A stretch of 64,000 nt of DNA from Alphaproteobacteria bacterium (GTDB lineage Bacteria > Pseudomonadota > Alphaproteobacteria > Rhodobacterales > Rhodobacteraceae), in contig JAUIAS010000019.1 of the NCBI GenBank assembly GCA_030425395.1, forward strand, positions 1-64,000, given 5' to 3'. A model generated the notes under the pieces. The model was given only the letters and a program-made list of their open reading frames with translations. It searched no databases and was not told the DNA's origin. Of this stretch, positions 18,206 to 27,136 are shown piece by piece. The position numbers and the translations under genes are program-made. Position 1 is the stretch's first letter; each line of letters opens with the position of its first letter.

Positions 18206-19063
18206 ATGCAGCTGAAGAACCGCCATATATTGGGATGGCTCGAAGCGGCGCCATTGGCCATGGTCCTGCTGGGGTTTTTGATCGCGCCCATTGTCATGAT
18301 CGTGATCGTGAGTTTCTGGGGCGCGACAGAGTTTTCGATTTACCCTGCGTTTGAGTTCGACAATTACGAGTTTCTTTTTGGCTCGCCCGTCACCTACCGG
18401 GTGTTCGGTGCAACTTTCAAATACGCGTTTATCACTTGGGCGCTCACCCTCGCCATCGGGTTCACCGTCGCCTATTTCCTTGCTTTCCACGTGCGCAGTC
18501 TGACCATGCAGATCGCGCTTTTTCTGGTTTGCACTATCCCGTTCTGGACCTCGAACATCATCCGCATGATTTCTTGGATTCCGTTTCTGGGTCGCAACGG
18601 CATTGCCAATCAGACGCTGATTTCTTGGGGTGTGATCGACGAGCCGTTGGAGTGGCTGCTGTATTCCGATTTTGCGGTGATCCTTGCCTTTGTGCATCTG
18701 TATACGTTGTTCATGGTGGTGCCGATCTTCAATACGATGATGCGGATCGACAAATCGCTGCTTGAGGCGGCGCGCGACAATGGTGCCTCGGGCTTCCAGA
18801 CGTTGGTGCATGTGATCATTCCACTGACCAAACCCGGCATTATGATCGGGACCATCTTTGTGGTGACGCTGGTCATGGGCGATTTCATCACCGTGCGCTT
18901 CATGTCCGGGTCCCAGCGCGCAAACGTGGGCCGATTGATTTCGAACGACATCGGACTGCTGCAATACCCCTCGGCAGCCGCAACCGCGGTGGTGCTGCTG
19001 TGCACCGTTCTGATCGTGATCGCGATCCTGTTGCGTTTTGTTAACATCCGCAAGGAGCTCTAA
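18206..19063 (+). CDS. ABC transporter permease (PotB type)
   Basis: A 285-residue inner-membrane permease with six predicted helices and the EAA loop (LEAARDNGASGFQTLVHVII), the contact site for the ATPase. ATG 18206 has an AGGAA site and begins with a short charged head before the first helix. An upstream extension to 18149 is possible but has no family support. The partner permease starts two bases after its stop. Confidence 0.88.
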   Translation: MQLKNRHILGWLEAAPLAMVLLGFLIAPIVMIVIVSFWGATEFSIYPAFEFDNYEFLFGSPVTYRVFGATFKYAFITWALTLAIGFTVAYFLAFHVRSLTMQIALFLVCTIPFWTSNIIRMISWIPFLGRNGIANQTLISWGVIDEPLEWLLYSDFAVILAFVHLYTLFMVVPIFNTMMRIDKSLLEAARDNGASGFQTLVHVIIPLTKPGIMIGTIFVVTLVMGDFITVRFMSGSQRANVGRLISNDIGLLQYPSAAATAVVLLCTVLIVIAILLRFVNIRKEL

Positions 19064-19064
19064 G

Positions 19065-19901
19065 ATGGAACGCAGAACTGGAAGCTTTTATGTCCTTGCC
19101 CTGTTCTTCGGGCTGTTCGTCCTGTTTCTCTATGGTCCAATTCTCACCATCGGCCTACTGAGTTTCCAAGGGCCGCGAGGCGGTTTGACCTTTCCGATGA
19201 ACGGTGTGTCCCTGCACTGGTTCCGCGATCTCTTTGAGGAACAGGCAGTGGGCGACATCTGGGGCGCGTTCCGCCGTAGTTTTGCTTTGGGGCTGATGGT
19301 CATGGTGACAACGGTTGTTGTCTCGGTGATGGCCGGTCTGGCCTTCCGCAAGCGGTTCTGGGGATCGGGGCTGGTTTTTTATGCCGCGATCACATCTCTG
19401 GTGATCCCGTCGATCCTGATCTCGCTGGGCGTTGGCCTGATCTTCAACCAATTGGGGTTCAGGGTTCATTGGGCCACCAGCGGATTTGGCGCGCAGTTGA
19501 CGTGGACATTGCCCTTTGGCCTGCTGATCATGTTCGCGGTTTTCAACCGGTTCGACAAAAGCTTTGAAGAGGCGGCGCGTGATCAGGGCGCAACGGCTTG
19601 GCAGACTTTGCGCTATGTCGTGCTGCCGATCATCGCGCCGTCGCTGATCGGTGTGGCCTTGTTCGGCTTCACACTCAGTTATGACGAATTTGCCAGAACT
19701 CTGCTGACGTCGGGCAGTTACAACACGTTGCCTTTGGAAGTCTTTGGCATGACCACCAATGTGACCACCCCCGTGATTTATGCGCTTGGAACGCTCACAA
19801 CTGTCTTTTCCTTTGTCATAATCGGAGCCTTTCTTCTGGGTGCCTGGGCCATGGGCAAGCGCCGTGCCCGGCTCGGTTCGGACGCGGGGCAGGGTTTATG
19901 A
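19065..19901 (+). CDS. ABC transporter permease (PotC type)
   Basis: A 278-residue second permease of the importer. It shows six helices and the EAA loop FEEAARDQGATAWQTLRYVV. The start ATG 19065 follows AAGGAG at the end of the first permease gene. Its stop overlaps the racemase start (ATGA), so transport and racemase are translated together, which supports a shared substrate. Confidence 0.9.
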   Translation: MERRTGSFYVLALFFGLFVLFLYGPILTIGLLSFQGPRGGLTFPMNGVSLHWFRDLFEEQAVGDIWGAFRRSFALGLMVMVTTVVVSVMAGLAFRKRFWGSGLVFYAAITSLVIPSILISLGVGLIFNQLGFRVHWATSGFGAQLTWTLPFGLLIMFAVFNRFDKSFEEAARDQGATAWQTLRYVVLPIIAPSLIGVALFGFTLSYDEFARTLLTSGSYNTLPLEVFGMTTNVTTPVIYALGTLTTVFSFVIIGAFLLGAWAMGKRRARLGSDAGQGL

Positions 19902-20614
19902 AGATTGCCTACATCAATCCCAACTCGACCGAGGGAATGACCGCAGGGATCATTGCAACCGCGCGCAAGGCCGCGACCGGGGCCGAAATCATCGGCCTGA
20001 CCAACGCCTCTGCCCCCGCCGCAATTCAAGGCAAAGCAGACGGAGACGCCGCCATCCCTGGCCTGCTGGACCTTCTGCCCGCAGCACGGGAGCAGGGCGC
20101 AGACGTCATTGTCATCGCCTGTTTCGACGATACCGGGCTTGCCGAAGCGCGCGCGCGCGCAGGATGTCCGGTGCTGGGGATCGGGCAGTCAAGCTTTGTC
20201 ATGGCACAGTTGATGGGATGGCGGTTCTCGGTGATCACCTCTCTGGCTGTCTCCATTCCGGTCATCGAAGAGAACGTCCGTCAGCAGGGGTTTTCCGGGT
20301 TTTGTGCATCGGTGCGTGCAAGCGGGCTCCCTGTCTTGACCATTGATGAAGGGGGGCCAGATGTTTTGGAGCGCCTGTCTGACGAAATTGACGCCGCCGC
20401 CCGCGATGATGCCGCTGCCTGTGCAATTCTGGGGTGCGCGGGCATGGCGCAGATCGAACCAGAGCTGGCGGCGCGTGCGCGTATCCCCCTTATCGAAGGC
20501 GTCGCCGCTTCTGCGCGGCTTTCAATGGTCTTGGCTGGCCGCCAGAGGCGCGGCGGCGGCGAACACGGTCCGGGGCGCGCAATCCAGTGGGCCGCAATCG
20601 TAGCTGCGATCTGA
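19898..20614 (+). CDS. Asp/Glu/hydantoin racemase family protein
   Basis: A 238-residue cofactor-independent racemase fold with two tandem alpha/beta halves. The two catalytic cysteines are visible: C75 in VIACFDD and C180 in ILGCAGM. The N-terminus IAYINPNSTEGMT is typical of hydantoin racemases. It probably racemises or isomerises the imported compound in the cytoplasm. Alternatives within the family include maleate isomerase and arylmalonate decarboxylase, but two cysteines argue for racemase or isomerase activity. It is the last gene of the ABC operon. Confidence 0.82.
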   Translation: MKIAYINPNSTEGMTAGIIATARKAATGAEIIGLTNASAPAAIQGKADGDAAIPGLLDLLPAAREQGADVIVIACFDDTGLAEARARAGCPVLGIGQSSFVMAQLMGWRFSVITSLAVSIPVIEENVRQQGFSGFCASVRASGLPVLTIDEGGPDVLERLSDEIDAAARDDAAACAILGCAGMAQIEPELAARARIPLIEGVAASARLSMVLAGRQRRGGGEHGPGRAIQWAAIVAAI

Positions 20615-20687
20615 CTTGTTCTCTCATCCGACCGGTGCAGGCAAAGGTTCGTGGGATCGCATTGCTGATGGCCTAGGCGATGCGCGT

Positions 20688-21869
20688 TCAGTCCATGCCA
20701 CATACAGGGGCGGGCTGCGCTTTGAGAGCGTTCAGCGCTTCGGGTGTCGGCTCTTGTGTCGGCAGGTCCGATCCGGTCCAGTGGTTGAAATTTTCCAGCG
20801 CCGCGGCTGATCCCGGCCCCCATGCGCCATCGACCGCCATCCGGTAGCACCCAACCCGCTTCAGTTCGGTCTGAAGCGCGGTGGCAAGGTCCGCCGTGGG
20901 CGATGGTGAGGGGGCGGGAGAGCCATAAATATAAGCGTCCACAGCGGCGATGGACGCTGGTCCGAACTGTCCATCCAGCGCCCCGTCGTAAATGCCTTGT
21001 TGCGACAGGAACCTCTGGATCGCAATGCGCGCGTCGCGTGAGATCTGATCGAGGCTGATCCGGCCCTCATAGGGCTGCGCCTTGTAATAGGCAAAGAACG
21101 CCGGTGCCACGAGGCTGTGCAATCCGACCTGATCGGCAAGCTGCATCGCATCGACAAATCCTTGCGTCATTCCGGTTTCGCCAGCTTGTTGGTAAAGGGT
21201 GACGGCGCGCGCGAAATCCTGAGGCACGCCAAGACCGGCTTCGTGAATATAGGCAAGGCTCATCAGGGACGGCGCGTGGTTCATGCGCGCGGCTTGTTCC
21301 AACATCTTGATCGCGGGTGCCGCCGTCTCGGCCTGACGGGGGCCATCCATCTGGGCAGCCCGCACCAAAATGGCGTCGGCTTGCTGATACAGGTCTTGCG
21401 GTGTTTGCGCGGCGGCGGGTTTGACGGCAGCTTGCGGCGCCGGAGCGGGAGTAGGAACAGGTGCGGCCTGTGCGATCTTATCGCGCGCGATGGCTGCGAA
21501 AACCCCGTTTGGGAACTGTTTCAGATAGGCTTTGAACAAGTCCGGGTTGCTGCTGTCTGCGATGGATGTCCAGAACGCCAGATCAAGCGCGGCATCGTTG
21601 GTCACGGGCGCTGCGGGCTGGGCCGGGGCGGGGTCGCTGGCAACCGGTGGGCGTTTGGGCGTCATGGCGGCGATCCGGTCGCGGGCCGCATCTGCGTGGG
21701 GGCCGTTCGGAAATCGAGCCAGATATCCCTGAAACGGGGCCGCGTGGGTCTGGTCCCGGATCATGGTCCAATAGGCATGTTCAAGCGCGCCAGTGTCGTC
21801 TTGGGCCAGTGCAGGGCGACCCGATGCGGCAAGAGCTACGCAAAGCAGAATGAGGCTGAGTTTGGTCAT
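20688..21869 (-). CDS. Exported protein with Sel1-type and peptidoglycan-binding repeats
   Basis: A 393-residue protein with a Sec signal (ATG 21869, residues 1-23). It contains two similar short repeats (AYWTMIRDQ... and AFWTSIADS..., each ending in a FPNG segment and an ARD helix) of the kind often seen with caspase-like and Sel1 proteins. A Sel1-like repeat region follows around 190-250, and then two C-terminal peptidoglycan-binding units (QGIYDGALDGQFGPAS and MAVDGAWGPGSAAALENF). The likely place is the periplasm, bound to the cell wall. It shares strand with the next exported protein gene, so the two may act together. The function is unknown. Confidence 0.75.
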   Translation of the reverse strand: MTKLSLILLCVALAASGRPALAQDDTGALEHAYWTMIRDQTHAAPFQGYLARFPNGPHADAARDRIAAMTPKRPPVASDPAPAQPAAPVTNDAALDLAFWTSIADSSNPDLFKAYLKQFPNGVFAAIARDKIAQAAPVPTPAPAPQAAVKPAAAQTPQDLYQQADAILVRAAQMDGPRQAETAAPAIKMLEQAARMNHAPSLMSLAYIHEAGLGVPQDFARAVTLYQQAGETGMTQGFVDAMQLADQVGLHSLVAPAFFAYYKAQPYEGRISLDQISRDARIAIQRFLSQQGIYDGALDGQFGPASIAAVDAYIYGSPAPSPSPTADLATALQTELKRVGCYRMAVDGAWGPGSAAALENFNHWTGSDLPTQEPTPEALNALKAQPAPVCGMD

Positions 21870-21926
21870 CGGGTACGCTCCGTGGGCGAAGGCGGCTTTG
21901 GGCAATTCCAGCCGTGCAGGGGTGTG

Positions 21927-23585
21927 TTACTGTTGATTGCTGGCGTCGCACTGACGTTTCGCCGGTTCACAGATTTGATCCTGAGCTTCGCGCCAGTGGT
22001 TGTCCGCAAGGCATTCGTGATAATCAAAACAGGCCTGCGTGATCCATCCGTCACCGGCCGTTGCGCATATCCGACTGAGGGTCGGTTCATCGCTGTAGAC
22101 CGAGGTTGCCCCGTTCGCAAACGCGGCCGCGCTGGTCTTGCGTGCGTCTCTCAGTTCGTTGCACGGATGCCTTGTCCGATTGCCCCAAGCGGGGGTATCG
22201 TCGCGCGCTTGCGCCCCCGTATCGGCGTCGGCGACAGGATCGGCCGCATCATCGTCCCCGACGTCCGCCATCCTTGCAAATGTTCCCAAGACCTGACCAC
22301 CGGATGACAGGGTGCCCACGATCCCCTTGATGTCGCCAAAGGTGACGATCTTGTGCACGCGTGATTGTCCGGGGCCAAGATCGGCCGCCCGGCCGCTGCC
22401 CGAAGCAATCCCGCCAGAGGCAAAGCGCCCCGCCGCCGACACATCCAGCGCCAAGGCTGTCACGGTCCCGCCAGAGACGTTTGTGAGCGTGACAGAATAG
22501 ACCGTTTCATCGCCATTCCGCGCGGTTGTCACGGACCATGCCACCGCGCCGGACTGCCCGTCCGCAGGGGTTGCGGGCGGCAGATCATCGGCGGCCGGGT
22601 CATTGGCGTCTGGATTGCCTGCCCCCGGATCATCGGCGTGTTTGGGGGCTTCGCCGCAAAGCCGTTCGACATCCGCATCGGACGGGCGGGGCAGGGCGTG
22701 GCCCTTTTCGTCGACCACACGGTCCAGCCAGACATCGCAGAGAAAGGCCTCGAATGCGGCGCGGTCCTTTTGTTGCTGTTCTTCCCACTCCTTGGCCTTG
22801 CGGGCCTTTTCCTCAAGCCAAAGGCGCTTTTGCTCTTGCCGGTCCTGTTCCAGCAACCGCGCCGCTTTTGCGATGACAGCGGCCTCTTGCATTTCCAGCG
22901 CCATCAATTGCGGTTGCGTGCATGTGCCGGGGGGCAGGCCGTGACGGTCGCAGAGAATCTGGAAATTGCGTTTCTCCTTGATCATATCCCATATGATCTG
23001 AATCTTTTCGTCATCGCTGTTGGCCTTGCCGGTTTGCCGGTCAATCCACGCGAACAAGACCGTTGCCGACCCCTGCGAGATCATCGCCTTGACGAAATCG
23101 TCTGGCGGCTGGGTAAGCTCACTGGCCTGAAATTCGCTGAAATAGGTGCGATAGATCTTGTTGAATTCGCCGGGGCCATAGGTGATCCATGCCGCGTCGC
23201 CCAACTGCTGGCCCAACTGTCCCATGGCGTAAAGCTGACCGACGACCGGGATGCTACCGATCGCCTGATCGCGGGTGTAATCCAGCGAAAGGCCAACCGC
23301 GCGTTCATAATCGCCATTCCAGAGGGCGATGCCGATTTCGGTCTGGGCCTGCGCGTCCAGATAGCGCCCCACGATTTCTGGCGATGTGCCAAACAGCCCG
23401 GTCAAAAAGTTGTTCGACATTCCCAGGTAGTCGGTCTCCGGCTCTGGTGTTGTCTGTCCCAAAAGGGAGTTTTGCTGCTGTGCCCCTGCGCTGAAGGGCA
23501 CCGCCAGAGCCAGAACCAGAGCCAGCAGGCGGATCGCGAAACCAGCCCGTTTGATCTGATCGGCAGTGAAAGTAATTGCGTTCAA
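21927..23585 (-). CDS. Exported protein of unknown function
   Basis: A 552-residue protein with a Sec signal or anchor at about residues 15-37. Four regions can be seen: a helical N-terminal part (40-230) with a hydrophobic stretch near AIGSIPVVGQLYAMGQLG; a long charged coiled coil (about 240-290, RQEQKRLWLEEKARKAKEW); an Asp/Ala/Pro linker (about 310-345); and a beta-rich domain (about 350-440). A cysteine-containing tail closes it, with CFDYHECLADNHW near the end. I recognise no family. It lies 57 bases upstream of the peptidoglycan-binding protein on the same strand, so an envelope role is a reasonable inference. Confidence 0.65.
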   Translation of the reverse strand: MNAITFTADQIKRAGFAIRLLALVLALAVPFSAGAQQQNSLLGQTTPEPETDYLGMSNNFLTGLFGTSPEIVGRYLDAQAQTEIGIALWNGDYERAVGLSLDYTRDQAIGSIPVVGQLYAMGQLGQQLGDAAWITYGPGEFNKIYRTYFSEFQASELTQPPDDFVKAMISQGSATVLFAWIDRQTGKANSDDEKIQIIWDMIKEKRNFQILCDRHGLPPGTCTQPQLMALEMQEAAVIAKAARLLEQDRQEQKRLWLEEKARKAKEWEEQQQKDRAAFEAFLCDVWLDRVVDEKGHALPRPSDADVERLCGEAPKHADDPGAGNPDANDPAADDLPPATPADGQSGAVAWSVTTARNGDETVYSVTLTNVSGGTVTALALDVSAAGRFASGGIASGSGRAADLGPGQSRVHKIVTFGDIKGIVGTLSSGGQVLGTFARMADVGDDDAADPVADADTGAQARDDTPAWGNRTRHPCNELRDARKTSAAAFANGATSVYSDEPTLSRICATAGDGWITQACFDYHECLADNHWREAQDQICEPAKRQCDASNQQ

Positions 23586-23896
23586 ACCGCTGCCCCCTCA
23601 TTCTGCGTTTGTCACGGCTTGATTGTAACGCTGCGGCGCTTTGCAAACCATGTCGCATATTGTAGCATTGGAATGTGTTTTGTCCGCGCAAGGACGCGCT
23701 GGGCGGCCTGTTCTGGGCAATCGCACTCAGAGCAATGTGGCCAGTGCGCGCATCACCGGGTCGCTCTGATGGTGTTGTCGTGGTATTCGGTGCAGATGTG
23801 CACATCGGTTGCGGGTTTGTGTGCAGTTTTCATAAGGCACCAATGACCCCAAGTTACAGGCGATAGACAAACAGACGTTACGAACAGGAGAGCACC
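23586..23896. other. 311-base divergent intergenic region
   Basis: This gap separates the minus-strand envelope gene and the plus-strand pirin gene and must carry both promoters. I see no clear hairpin or palindrome. Frames that cross it are short or extend antisense reading of the neighbour. Confidence 0.5.
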
Positions 23897-24805
23897 GTGA
23901 CTTTCAGACCCGTCGCCGCAACCAGCAAGGCACAACCCGCAATGGAAGGCGCAGGGGTGCATCTGCATCGCGTCTTTGGTTTTGGTGATCCCACGCTGAC
24001 CGATCCGTTCCTGATGATGGATGACTTTCGCAATGACGATCCGCGATTGTATTCCAAAGGGTTCCCATGGCACCCCCATCGCGGCATCGAAACCATCACC
24101 TATGTTCTCGAAGGTCAGGTGGAACATGCGGATTCGCTGGGCAATCGGGGCTTGCTGGACGCAGGCAGCGTGCAGTGGATGACCGCAGGATCGGGCATCA
24201 TCCATCAGGAGATGCCCTCGGGCAATCCGCAGGGTCAGATGCACGGCTTTCAGCTTTGGGCCAACCTGCCATCGACGCTCAAGATGACGACACCGCGGTA
24301 TCAGGACGTCTCGGGCCGTGAAATTCCGGTCGAAGGCGACGACGACGGCACGTTGGTCAAGGTGATCATTGGAAATTTCTGGGGCAAGACCGGCCCCGTG
24401 GACGGCATCGCGGCGGAACCGATGCTTCTGGATGTGTCGGTTCCGGCGGGACGGCGCAAGGTTCTGCCGGTGGATACCCGCGCGAATGCGCTGGCCTATG
24501 TGTTTGCCGGTTCGGGCACCTTCCGGGATGCAAGCGATCCGGTCGGGATCAAGGTCGAAAAGGAATACCTCGGAGAAGAACTGAATATCCGCGACCAGAG
24601 CGGCAATCGCACGCTTGTGCGGTTCGGTTCCGGCGACGACATCACCGTTCAGGCCGGCGATGAAGGAATTCGGTTTCTGTTGATGACCGGTCGGCCCATT
24701 CAGGAACCTGTCGCATGGCATGGCCCGATCGTGATGAACACGCAGGCCGAACTCAAAAACGCTTTCCGCGAATTGCAGGCGGGGAGCTTTATCAAACATG
24801 GCTGA
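23897..24805 (+). CDS. Pirin-family bicupin protein
   Basis: A 302-residue bicupin. The N-terminal cupin holds the metal site H59, H61, H103 and E105 (WHPHRGIETITYV and IIHQEM). Pirins bind iron or another metal; some are quercetinases, others redox sensors, so the exact role is open. The start is GTG 23897 behind AGGAG. It overlaps the following amino-acid permease by eight bases, so the two are coupled. Confidence 0.88.
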   Translation: MTFRPVAATSKAQPAMEGAGVHLHRVFGFGDPTLTDPFLMMDDFRNDDPRLYSKGFPWHPHRGIETITYVLEGQVEHADSLGNRGLLDAGSVQWMTAGSGIIHQEMPSGNPQGQMHGFQLWANLPSTLKMTTPRYQDVSGREIPVEGDDDGTLVKVIIGNFWGKTGPVDGIAAEPMLLDVSVPAGRRKVLPVDTRANALAYVFAGSGTFRDASDPVGIKVEKEYLGEELNIRDQSGNRTLVRFGSGDDITVQAGDEGIRFLLMTGRPIQEPVAWHGPIVMNTQAELKNAFRELQAGSFIKHG

Positions 24806-26042
24806 CACGCCGCGCCCCGCGCCGCAGGGCGGCGCGGCCACGTCCCACGGACTACGCCGAACCCTGACCCTCCCGTTGCTGACGCTTTATGGGCTTGGGG
24901 TCACGGTCGGGGCGGGCATCTATGTTCTGATCGGGGCGACGGCAGGGTCGGCGGGACCATATGCGTGGATCGCCTTTCTGATTGCGTCGATTGTTGCGGG
25001 ATTTACAGCGTTTTCCTATGCGGAGCTGTCCACACGCTATCCGGTGAGCGCAGGCGAGGCGGCCTATGTCGAGGCCGGATTTCGCCGCGCTGACTTCGCC
25101 AAGGTGGTGGGGGGGCTGGTTGCCGCCTCCGGTCTTGTGTCAGCGTCGGCGATCACGGTCGGGGCATCCGGCTACCTTGCCGGATTGACCGGGGCACCGC
25201 CACCGATCCTGGTCGTGGGGATCGTTCTGGTGCTGACCATGCTGGCGTGGTGGGGCATCGCGCAATCGGTTCTGGTGGCGGGTGTCGTGACGGTGATCGA
25301 AATCGCCGGTCTTCTGTTTGTCATTGTCTGGGGGTTTGGTGTTTCGGATACACTCGGGGTCGCCGCGTCCGATTTGCTGCCGCCATTGCAGGGCGCGCAC
25401 TGGATTGGCCTGATGGGGGCGACGGTTCTCGCGTTTTTTGCCTTTATCGGGTTCGAGGACATGGTGAACGTCGCCGAAGAGGTCGACAATCCGCGCCGGA
25501 CCATGCCGCTTGCCATCATCATCACGCTGGGGGTCGCGACCGCGCTCTATGTCGCGGTGTCCATCGCGGTGCTGACTTCGGTGCCGCTGGCGATGCTTGC
25601 CGGGTCGTCTGCCCCTCTGAGCCTTGTTTTCGCGGATGCCTCTGCGCAGGTTCAGATGGCCTTTGCCGCGATTGCGGTCGTCGCGACGGTCAACGGTGTT
25701 CTGATCCAGATGATCATGGTGTCGCGGGTCTTGTACGGGATGGCGGATCAGGGTCACTTGCCCAAGGTTTTGGCGCGATTGTCCGAACGCACCCAGACCC
25801 CGGTCGTCGCCACGGTGCTGGTGGCGGTGGGTATTCTGGGCCTGAGCCTGTTCCTGCCGGTGGCGCGGCTTGCCGAATGGACGTCACAGATTGTTCTGTA
25901 TGTGTTTGTCTGTGTGAACCTTGCGTTGATCGCTATCAAACGCCGTGGAACAAAGGCGCGTGACATCTTCACGGTTCCGCTGGTTGTTCCGGTGTTTGGC
26001 GCGATCACCAGTCTGGCGCTCCTGATTGCATCTTTTGTGTAA
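24798..26042 (+). CDS. APC-family amino-acid permease
   Basis: A 414-residue, about 11- or 12-helix transporter. The first helix has the APC signature LYGLGVTVGAGIYVLIGATA, the substrate-binding unwound region of the family. FAFIGFEDMVNVAEEVDNPRR is the typical helix 6 region. It imports or exchanges an amino acid or related amine in the inner membrane. It is slightly short at the C-terminus compared with 450-500-residue relatives. It is coupled to pirin and converges on the RarD gene. Confidence 0.85.
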   Translation: MADTPRPAPQGGAATSHGLRRTLTLPLLTLYGLGVTVGAGIYVLIGATAGSAGPYAWIAFLIASIVAGFTAFSYAELSTRYPVSAGEAAYVEAGFRRADFAKVVGGLVAASGLVSASAITVGASGYLAGLTGAPPPILVVGIVLVLTMLAWWGIAQSVLVAGVVTVIEIAGLLFVIVWGFGVSDTLGVAASDLLPPLQGAHWIGLMGATVLAFFAFIGFEDMVNVAEEVDNPRRTMPLAIIITLGVATALYVAVSIAVLTSVPLAMLAGSSAPLSLVFADASAQVQMAFAAIAVVATVNGVLIQMIMVSRVLYGMADQGHLPKVLARLSERTQTPVVATVLVAVGILGLSLFLPVARLAEWTSQIVLYVFVCVNLALIAIKRRGTKARDIFTVPLVVPVFGAITSLALLIASFV

Positions 26043-26074
26043 TTGCGGAGCTGGTGCGGCCCCCGGCGGAACGA

Positions 26075-26989
26075 TCACTCGGGCGCGGATGCCCTGCGCC
26101 GTGCCGTCAACACCGATGACACGGAATAAATCGTCAGACCGATCCAGATCATCGGCAACGCAATCGCGTGATAAACGGTGATCGCCTGACCGAAAAACAG
26201 AACCGCCAGAAGAAATTGCAACGACGGGTTCACGTATTGCATCAGCCCGATGGTGGAATAGCTGATCCGCCGCGCGGCATAGGAAAACAGCATCAACGGC
26301 ACCGCAGTAACCACCCCTGACAGGATGAACAGCGCGGTCGTGACCGCGTCCTGACCGAACACCGCGCCGGGACGACCGGTAAAGTCGGTCCAGCCCAGCA
26401 TATGGACCCCCAACAGCCAGATCAGCGACAGCGGCCCAACCACGGCAACCTCGGCCGTGACCGACAGGATCGGACCCGCGCTGATGCCGCGTTTGAACAC
26501 TCCATAGAGCGCAAAACACAACGCCAGCGCCAGCGACAGCCACGGCGTGACCCCCAGACCCACGCTCAGGATCAGCACCGCCGCCGCCGCCAACCCGACC
26601 GCAAGCCATTGCGCCACGGACAACCGTTCGCCAAACAGAAAAAAGCCAAGGCAAACCGCCAGCAACGGAAACACGAAATACCCGATGCTGGCCTCCAGAA
26701 CCGCATCCACCTGAACCGCATAAATGAACAAAGACCAGTTGCCCGAAATCGCAAACGCCGCCGCAACCGACCGCCAGCGCATCGCCGGATCGGCAAACAA
26801 GGTCCAAAGCTGCGCCAGCCGCCCCTGCAGGGCAAGGAAAATGGCAAAGGTGAACAATGACCAGAAGGTGCGGTGGGCAAATACTTCGATGGGCGGCACG
26901 TGGTTGAGCAGCATCCAGAACAGGGGAAACATGCCCCATGACAGGTTTGCGATCAGAACCGCCAGCAGCCCTTTGTGTGTCTCACTCAT
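26075..26989 (-). CDS. rarD: RarD-type DMT exporter
   Basis: A 304-residue protein with ten predicted helices. LIANLSWGMFPLFWMLLNHV at the N-terminus and GLMQYVNPSLQFLLAVLFFG near the C-terminus are RarD family landmarks. The family is often annotated as chloramphenicol sensitivity protein, but the transported compound is generally unknown. It is a monocistronic minus-strand gene; 147 bases separate it from the divergent repeat-protein gene. Confidence 0.85.
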   Translation of the reverse strand: MSETHKGLLAVLIANLSWGMFPLFWMLLNHVPPIEVFAHRTFWSLFTFAIFLALQGRLAQLWTLFADPAMRWRSVAAAFAISGNWSLFIYAVQVDAVLEASIGYFVFPLLAVCLGFFLFGERLSVAQWLAVGLAAAAVLILSVGLGVTPWLSLALALCFALYGVFKRGISAGPILSVTAEVAVVGPLSLIWLLGVHMLGWTDFTGRPGAVFGQDAVTTALFILSGVVTAVPLMLFSYAARRISYSTIGLMQYVNPSLQFLLAVLFFGQAITVYHAIALPMIWIGLTIYSVSSVLTARRRASAPE

Positions 26990-27136
26990 TCAGCGGCCAT
27001 ATCTTTGAAACACGGGTAAAGACAAGCCCGCCACCTGCCACGCGCCGGACCATGTTACCCGCTCACGGGTTTTCGCGTTTGACAAAGCGCCCCCGGGTTG
27101 CAACGCTGACGTCCTGATCAGGGGAGAGTGCGCGTC

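Noticed and set aside
22365..23846. A 493-residue plus-strand frame
   Set aside because: It is antisense to the exported 552-residue protein, which has a proper signal peptide and coiled coil; the plus-strand reading has no matching features.
25884..26939. A 351-residue Gly/Val/Cys-rich minus-strand frame overlapping rarD
   Set aside because: RarD in the other minus-strand frame has helices and family motifs; this frame is a shifted reading of the same bases.
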